Source of the DNA: Variovorax sp. TBS-050B
Lineage (GTDB): Bacteria > Pseudomonadota > Gammaproteobacteria > Burkholderiales > Burkholderiaceae_C
NCBI RefSeq assembly: GCF_029893635.1
Contig: NZ_JARXYR010000002.1
Coordinates: forward strand, 3,943,001 to 4,007,000
Reading direction: 5' to 3'
Length of the DNA: 64,000 nt
Shown: piece by piece, positions 60,662 to 64,000 of the stretch
How the letters are laid out: every line of letters begins with the position of its first letter
Numbering within the stretch: position 1 is the stretch's first letter
The notes under the pieces: model-generated
Database searches by the model: none
Told to the model about the DNA's origin: nothing
Seen by the model: the letters and a program-made list of their open reading frames with translations, nothing else
Program-made: the position numbers and the translations under genes

Positions 60662-61168
60662 ATGCTTTCCTTCCAGATCCACAATGCCTCGGCCTTCCAG
60701 CAGCTCTCTCCGCAGGAGGAAGCGGCCCTGCTGAATGCCGCCCGCCTGCTGCAGGCGGCTTCGCTGCGGGCGGCGCCCCTGCCCCGGCTCAAGGGAAAGA
60801 ACCTGGGCATGCTCTGCGGCGACGGCGAGGCGACGCGCGAGGGCCGCGCCCTGTTCGAGCGCGCCGCGGCCGAGCTCGGCGCGCAGGTGGCGACCATCCG
60901 CCCGGCGTTCTCCAACCCCGGCCATCCCGACGAGATCGCGCACGCCGCGCGCATGCTCGGCCGCTTCTACGATGCGGTGGAGTGCCTGGGCCTGCCGCCC
61001 GAGACGGTGCGCCAGATCGGCAGGCATGCCGGCATTCCGGTGTACGACGGCGCGGCGGAGGCGTCGCATCCCATCGCCCGGCTCGCCGACCGCCTCGACG
61101 ACCGGACCTCGCCGTCGGACAACCGGCGCTTCGTGCTGCAGGCGCTGCTGCTGGGCAGCATCGCCTGA
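60662..61168 (+). CDS. Stand-alone carbamoyltransferase N-domain-like protein
   Basis: A 168-residue protein started at ATG 60662. From about residue 40 it resembles the carbamoyl-phosphate domain of ornithine/aspartate carbamoyltransferases (LPRLKGKNLGMLCGDGEATREGRALFERAAAELGAQVATIRPAFSNPGHPDEIAHAARMLGRFYDAVECLG...IGRHAGIPVYDGAAEASHPIARLADRL). The catalytic S-T-R-T-R motif is replaced by GEATREG and the second domain is missing, so catalysis is unlikely. A perfect Fnr box stands 50 bases upstream. Probable regulatory or ligand-binding protein of anaerobic arginine or carbamoyl-phosphate metabolism (inference). Confidence 0.6.
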   Translation: MLSFQIHNASAFQQLSPQEEAALLNAARLLQAASLRAAPLPRLKGKNLGMLCGDGEATREGRALFERAAAELGAQVATIRPAFSNPGHPDEIAHAARMLGRFYDAVECLGLPPETVRQIGRHAGIPVYDGAAEASHPIARLADRLDDRTSPSDNRRFVLQALLLGSIA

Positions 61169-61179
61169 GCCGCCGCCGC

Positions 61180-61890
61180 TCAGCGGCACCAGGCGTCGAT
61201 GCGCGGGCCCAGGTCGGCCCAGAGCGCCTGCAGCGCCACCGCGGCCAGCAGCAGGCCGGCGAGCCGCGCGCCCCAGGCCTGCACCGCACCGCTGCCGCCC
61301 CAGCGCAGCCGCTGCCAGAGCCAGGGCCCGAGCACCAGCGACAGCCCGCTGCCGGCAGCGAACAGCACCATCGCGAACCCGCCCTGCCAGGGGCCGTTGC
61401 CGAGGCTCGCGAGCAGCAGCGCCGAGTGCAGCAGCCCGCAGGGCATGGCGATCCAGAGCGCGCCGGTGGCGAGCACGCCGAGCGGCGTGGCCGCACCGAG
61501 CGGACGCAGCCGTGCCTCCAGCATGCGGCCGATGCGCTGCGTCCACACCGGCTGGCGTCCGGCCAGCGCCAGCATCGCGCCCCAGGAGAACACGAACACA
61601 TGCAGCAGCATCCACAGCGGCCGCAGCGCGGCCACCTGCGTGCCGGCCTGCGCGAGCCCGTTCACGCTCGCGGCCGCCAGCGCGCCCGCGACGGCATAGC
61701 TCGCGATGCGGCTCAGATGGAAGGCGGCCAGCGCACCGGGCGCCGTGCCGCCCGCGGCCTGCGCTCCCGCCAGGGCCCGCACCGGCACGATGCGGATCAC
61801 GGCAGCCGACGCGGCACCGCACATCGCCACGCAGTGCGGCCCGGCCGCGAGGCCCATCAGCAGCGCGGCGGCGGAAAGTGCGGTCTGCAT
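61180..61890 (-). CDS. Sulfite exporter TauE/SafE-like membrane protein (cbb3 cluster)
   Basis: A 236-residue membrane protein with several helices (ALSAAALLMGLAAGPHCVAMCGAASAAV; PLWMLLHVFVFSWGAMLALAG; PLGVLATGALWIAMPCGLLHSALLLASLG; GFAMVLFAAGSGLSLVLGPWLW; AWGARLAGLLLAAVALQALW). The CVAMC pair (near 20-24) and MPCG resemble metal-handling motifs seen in the SafE-like member of the cco cluster, which is linked to copper supply for cbb3 oxidase. On the same strand as ccoG and downstream of fixH. Confidence 0.8.
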   Translation of the reverse strand: MQTALSAAALLMGLAAGPHCVAMCGAASAAVIRIVPVRALAGAQAAGGTAPGALAAFHLSRIASYAVAGALAAASVNGLAQAGTQVAALRPLWMLLHVFVFSWGAMLALAGRQPVWTQRIGRMLEARLRPLGAATPLGVLATGALWIAMPCGLLHSALLLASLGNGPWQGGFAMVLFAAGSGLSLVLGPWLWQRLRWGGSGAVQAWGARLAGLLLAAVALQALWADLGPRIDAWCR

Positions 61891-61917
61891 GGTTTCAACT
61901 TGGCGCGGAGCCGCGGC

Positions 61918-62169
61918 TCACTGCGGATGCTCCGGCCTCTCGCCCGCGAGCGGCATCGCGAGCAGCGCGGTGAAGGCGCTCGATGCGGCGGCCAGCGCCC
62001 AGAAGACGAAGAAGGCCACGCTGTAGACGCCCTGGCGCGACAGGCGCAGCGCATCGCCGCCCCAGTGCAGGTCGGCCGGGTCGACCAGCGAGAAGACCAG
62101 GATCTCGAGCACGCAGGCCAGCAGGAACGCCGGCCACAGGATGCCGATGAGCTGGCGCGCGGAGGTCAT
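61918..62169 (-). CDS. Small membrane protein of the cco cluster
   Basis: An 83-residue protein with two membrane helices (QLIGILWPAFLLACVLEILVFSLVDP; GVYSVAFFVFWALAAASSAFTALLAMPL) starting at ATG 62169, overlapping the fixH stop by 4 bases (ATGA). It is commonly found between fixH and the SafE-like gene in beta-proteobacteria. Not identified; may correspond to a small accessory of cbb3 oxidase assembly. Confidence 0.7.
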   Translation of the reverse strand: MTSARQLIGILWPAFLLACVLEILVFSLVDPADLHWGGDALRLSRQGVYSVAFFVFWALAAASSAFTALLAMPLAGERPEHPQ

Positions 62170-62471
62170 CGCCCGGCCTCCGGGCGCGGCAGCGGCACCG
62201 CCTCGACCGGCGTGGTCGCATGGTTGCGGCCCGCCACCGCCGGCATCAGCTTCTTGTCGGCCAGCGTGCGGTTGATCTCGATGCCGCGCCGGTAGTAGTC
62301 GGCCGACACCAGCGGATCGGGCGTCGCGAGCGCATACCAGAGCGTCACGAAGCTCGCCACCACCACCAGCGCCGGGCCGGCGATCACCATCCAGAGCAGC
62401 GGATGCCGCCACCATGCGTCGGCCGGGGCCGTTGCCGCGGGGGCGTTGCCGCCATCGATCGTTGCGTTCAT
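62166..62471 (-). CDS. fixH: FixH family protein
   Basis: A 101-residue protein with one membrane helix (LLWMVIAGPALVVVASFVTLWYAL) and a periplasmic part (ATPDPLVSADYYRRGIEINRTLADKKLM) typical of FixH/CcoH. It helps mature cbb3-type cytochrome oxidase. Start at ATG 62471; about 19 bases after ccoG. A low-complexity Ala/Pro N-terminal run is not conserved. Confidence 0.9.
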   Translation of the reverse strand: MNATIDGGNAPAATAPADAWWRHPLLWMVIAGPALVVVASFVTLWYALATPDPLVSADYYRRGIEINRTLADKKLMPAVAGRNHATTPVEAVPLPRPEAGR

Positions 62472-62490
62472 TGCATTTCTCCTTATTGCT

Positions 62491-63930
62491 TCAGCGCGGC
62501 ACCAGGAAGACCGCCTTCTCCGACACCTGCACGCCGCTGTCTCCCTCTTCCCGGATGTCGAAGTGCACCGGGTGCGAACCCGCGGGCGCCGCACCGTAGG
62601 GCAGCTGCAGGCGCACCGCCACCCAGCGCGACTGGGCCGGGCCGACCGTCACGCGGTCGTCCGACGCGACGGCCAGGCCGTCGAGCCCGTGCGCGGCGAT
62701 GCGGTAGCTGTGCGCCGCCTCGGTGGCGTTCATGATCTGCAGCCGGTAGACGTTCTCGAGCCGCCCGCCCTCGACGATGCGCGCGAGCGAGGCGCGGTCG
62801 CGCACCACGTCGACCTTGAGCGGCGTGCGCACCACCAGGCTCGCGAGCAGCCCCGCCACCAGCAGCGCGAGGATCGCCGCGTAGGCAAGCACGCGCGGGC
62901 GCAGCACGCGGCGCAGCAGCTGCCGCCGCGACCAGCCGGCCTCCATGCCGTTCTGCGTGTCGTAGCGGATCAACCGCGGCGCATAGCCCATCTTGCGCAT
63001 CACCGTGTCGCAGGCGTCCACGCACAGGCCGCAGCCGATGCATTCGTACTGCAGCCCCTGGCGGATGTCGATGCCGGTCGGGCACACCTGCACGCACAGG
63101 CCGCAGTCGATGCAGTCGCCGAGCGCCAGGCGCTTCGGATCGGCGTCCTTGCGGCGCGGCGCGCGCGGCTCGCCGCGCTGCGGGTCGTAGCTGACGATCA
63201 GCGTGTCGCGGTCGAACATCGCGCTCTGGAAGCGCGCATAGGGGCACATGTACTTGCACACCTGCTCGCGCATGAAGCCCGCGTTGCCGTAGGTCGCGAA
63301 ACCGTAGAAGAAGACCCAGAACACCTCCCACGAGCCCATGTGCGTCTGCAGGAAGGCCATGCCCAGCTCGCGGATCGGCGTGAAGTAGCCCACGAAGGTG
63401 AAGCCGGTCCACAGCGCGATGCCGATCCAGACCAGGTGCTTGAACCACTTCTTCACCAGCTTCTCGAGCGACATGGCGTCGGCATCGAGCCGGATGCGCG
63501 CCGAGCGGTTGCCTTCGATCTTCTGCTCCACCCACAGGAAGATCTCGGTGTAGACCGTCTGCGGGCAGGCGTAGCCGCACCACAGCCGCCCCGCCACCGC
63601 GGTGAAGAGGAACAGCGACATCGCGCTGATGACCAGCAGGCCCGAGAGATAGATCAGGTCCTGCGGATAGAGCACCAGCCCGAAGATGTAGAAGCGGCGC
63701 GCGGCCAGGTCGAACAGCACCAGCTGCCGCTCGCCCCACTCGATCCACGGCATGCCGTAGAACACGAGCTGGGTCAGGAACACCAGCGCCCAGCGCCAGC
63801 GCGCGAACACCCCCTGGATCGAGCGCGGATGGATCTTCTTCGAGGCCTGGTAGAGCCCCACCGCTTCACCCCCGCCTTCGGCCGGCACGGGCACGATGGG
63901 AATGGTCTTGCGGGGCGCGGACGAACTCAT
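62491..63930 (-). CDS. ccoG: CcoG, cupric reductase for cbb3 oxidase
   Basis: A 479-residue protein with membrane helices (RWRWALVFLTQLVFYGMPWIEW; YIFGLVLYPQDLIYLSGLLVISAMSLFLFTAVAG; HLVWIGIALWTGFTFVGYF; LAYAAILALLVAGLLASLVV) and two [4Fe-4S] ferredoxin motifs (GDCIDCGLCVQVCPTGIDI; YECIGCGLCVDACDTVM), plus WCGYACPQTVYTEIF and VCKYMCPYARFQ typical of CcoG/RdxA. It reduces Cu(II) for cbb3 copper insertion. Start at 63930; it follows the ccoP stop by about 19 bases. Confidence 0.95.
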   Translation of the reverse strand: MSSSAPRKTIPIVPVPAEGGGEAVGLYQASKKIHPRSIQGVFARWRWALVFLTQLVFYGMPWIEWGERQLVLFDLAARRFYIFGLVLYPQDLIYLSGLLVISAMSLFLFTAVAGRLWCGYACPQTVYTEIFLWVEQKIEGNRSARIRLDADAMSLEKLVKKWFKHLVWIGIALWTGFTFVGYFTPIRELGMAFLQTHMGSWEVFWVFFYGFATYGNAGFMREQVCKYMCPYARFQSAMFDRDTLIVSYDPQRGEPRAPRRKDADPKRLALGDCIDCGLCVQVCPTGIDIRQGLQYECIGCGLCVDACDTVMRKMGYAPRLIRYDTQNGMEAGWSRRQLLRRVLRPRVLAYAAILALLVAGLLASLVVRTPLKVDVVRDRASLARIVEGGRLENVYRLQIMNATEAAHSYRIAAHGLDGLAVASDDRVTVGPAQSRWVAVRLQLPYGAAPAGSHPVHFDIREEGDSGVQVSEKAVFLVPR

Positions 63931-63949
63931 GATGCGCTTTCTTCCTCGC

Positions 63950-64000
63950 TCAGGGCCCGGCCACGGGCGCGTTCGACAGGCCCCACACGTAGGACGCGAG
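63950..64000 (-). CDS. ccoP: CcoP, cbb3 oxidase subunit III, C-terminal end (cut by window edge)
   Basis: Only the last 17 codons are visible: LASYVWGLSNAPVAGP then TGA at 63950-63952. LASYVWGLSN is the characteristic end of the cytochrome c domain of CcoP/FixP. The remainder lies outside the window. The gene is directly upstream of ccoG, as in standard cco operons. Confidence 0.8.
   Translation of the reverse strand, partial: LASYVWGLSNAPVAGP

Overview
The window reads as chromosome of a GC-rich beta-proteobacterium of the order Burkholderiales, most likely a Comamonadaceae member close to Variovorax. This is an inference from the dense, strongly G/C-ending coding, a Bug-family solute receptor, a DUF2169/DUF3540/DUF4150 VgrG cluster, a nirBD-cobA-nitrite-channel-kinase cluster and the cbb3 oxidase assembly genes. 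No rRNA, tRNA or CRISPR array was seen.

Layout. 1-6899: tail of a MATE exporter operon with a DUF2239 gene, divergent tex, then a thioredoxin-MsrB fusion, a patatin and a Bug-type receptor. 6900-14715: a translationally coupled minus-strand type VI secretion module (VgrG, a membrane protein, two pentapeptide-repeat proteins, DUF3540, PAAR-like DUF4150) with no recognisable toxin. 14716-25141: housekeeping and metabolism (Fe-dependent alcohol dehydrogenase, esterase, thioesterase-acetyltransferase fusion, ygfZ, then the coupled mltG-tmk-holB-pilZ set, tatD and an ankyrin protein). 25173-31420: a complete filamentous phage (Inovirus) prophage of 6220 bp, inserted into what looks like the chromosomal dif site. 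KOPS-like octamers flip orientation across this point, so the window appears to span the replication terminus.

31453-38995: yjbQ, dodecin and a nitrite-assimilation cluster (nirB, nirD, cobA, FNT channel, phosphatase-kinase fusion) behind a sigma-54-type promoter and an NtrC-like site. 39005-41418: a bufferin-type RiPP operon (DUF2282 precursor, DUF692 MNIO enzyme, DUF2063 partner, DoxX) with an ECF-sigma-like promoter. 41570-42093: two small disordered proteins. 42379-48700: a minor pilin/PilY1 operon for type IV pilus assembly. 48821-51066: DUF6502 and a DUF5666 lipoprotein.

51082-64000 looks like a low-oxygen regulon: hemerythrin, UspA, fatty-acid desaturase, BON protein, phosphoketolase, a two-component pair, a Crp/Fnr regulator, a stand-alone carbamoyltransferase-N-like protein, and the ccoP-ccoG-fixH-SafE cluster of cbb3 oxidase. 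One perfect and two near-perfect Fnr boxes lie in the divergent promoters around the regulator, which suggests these genes work as one circuit.
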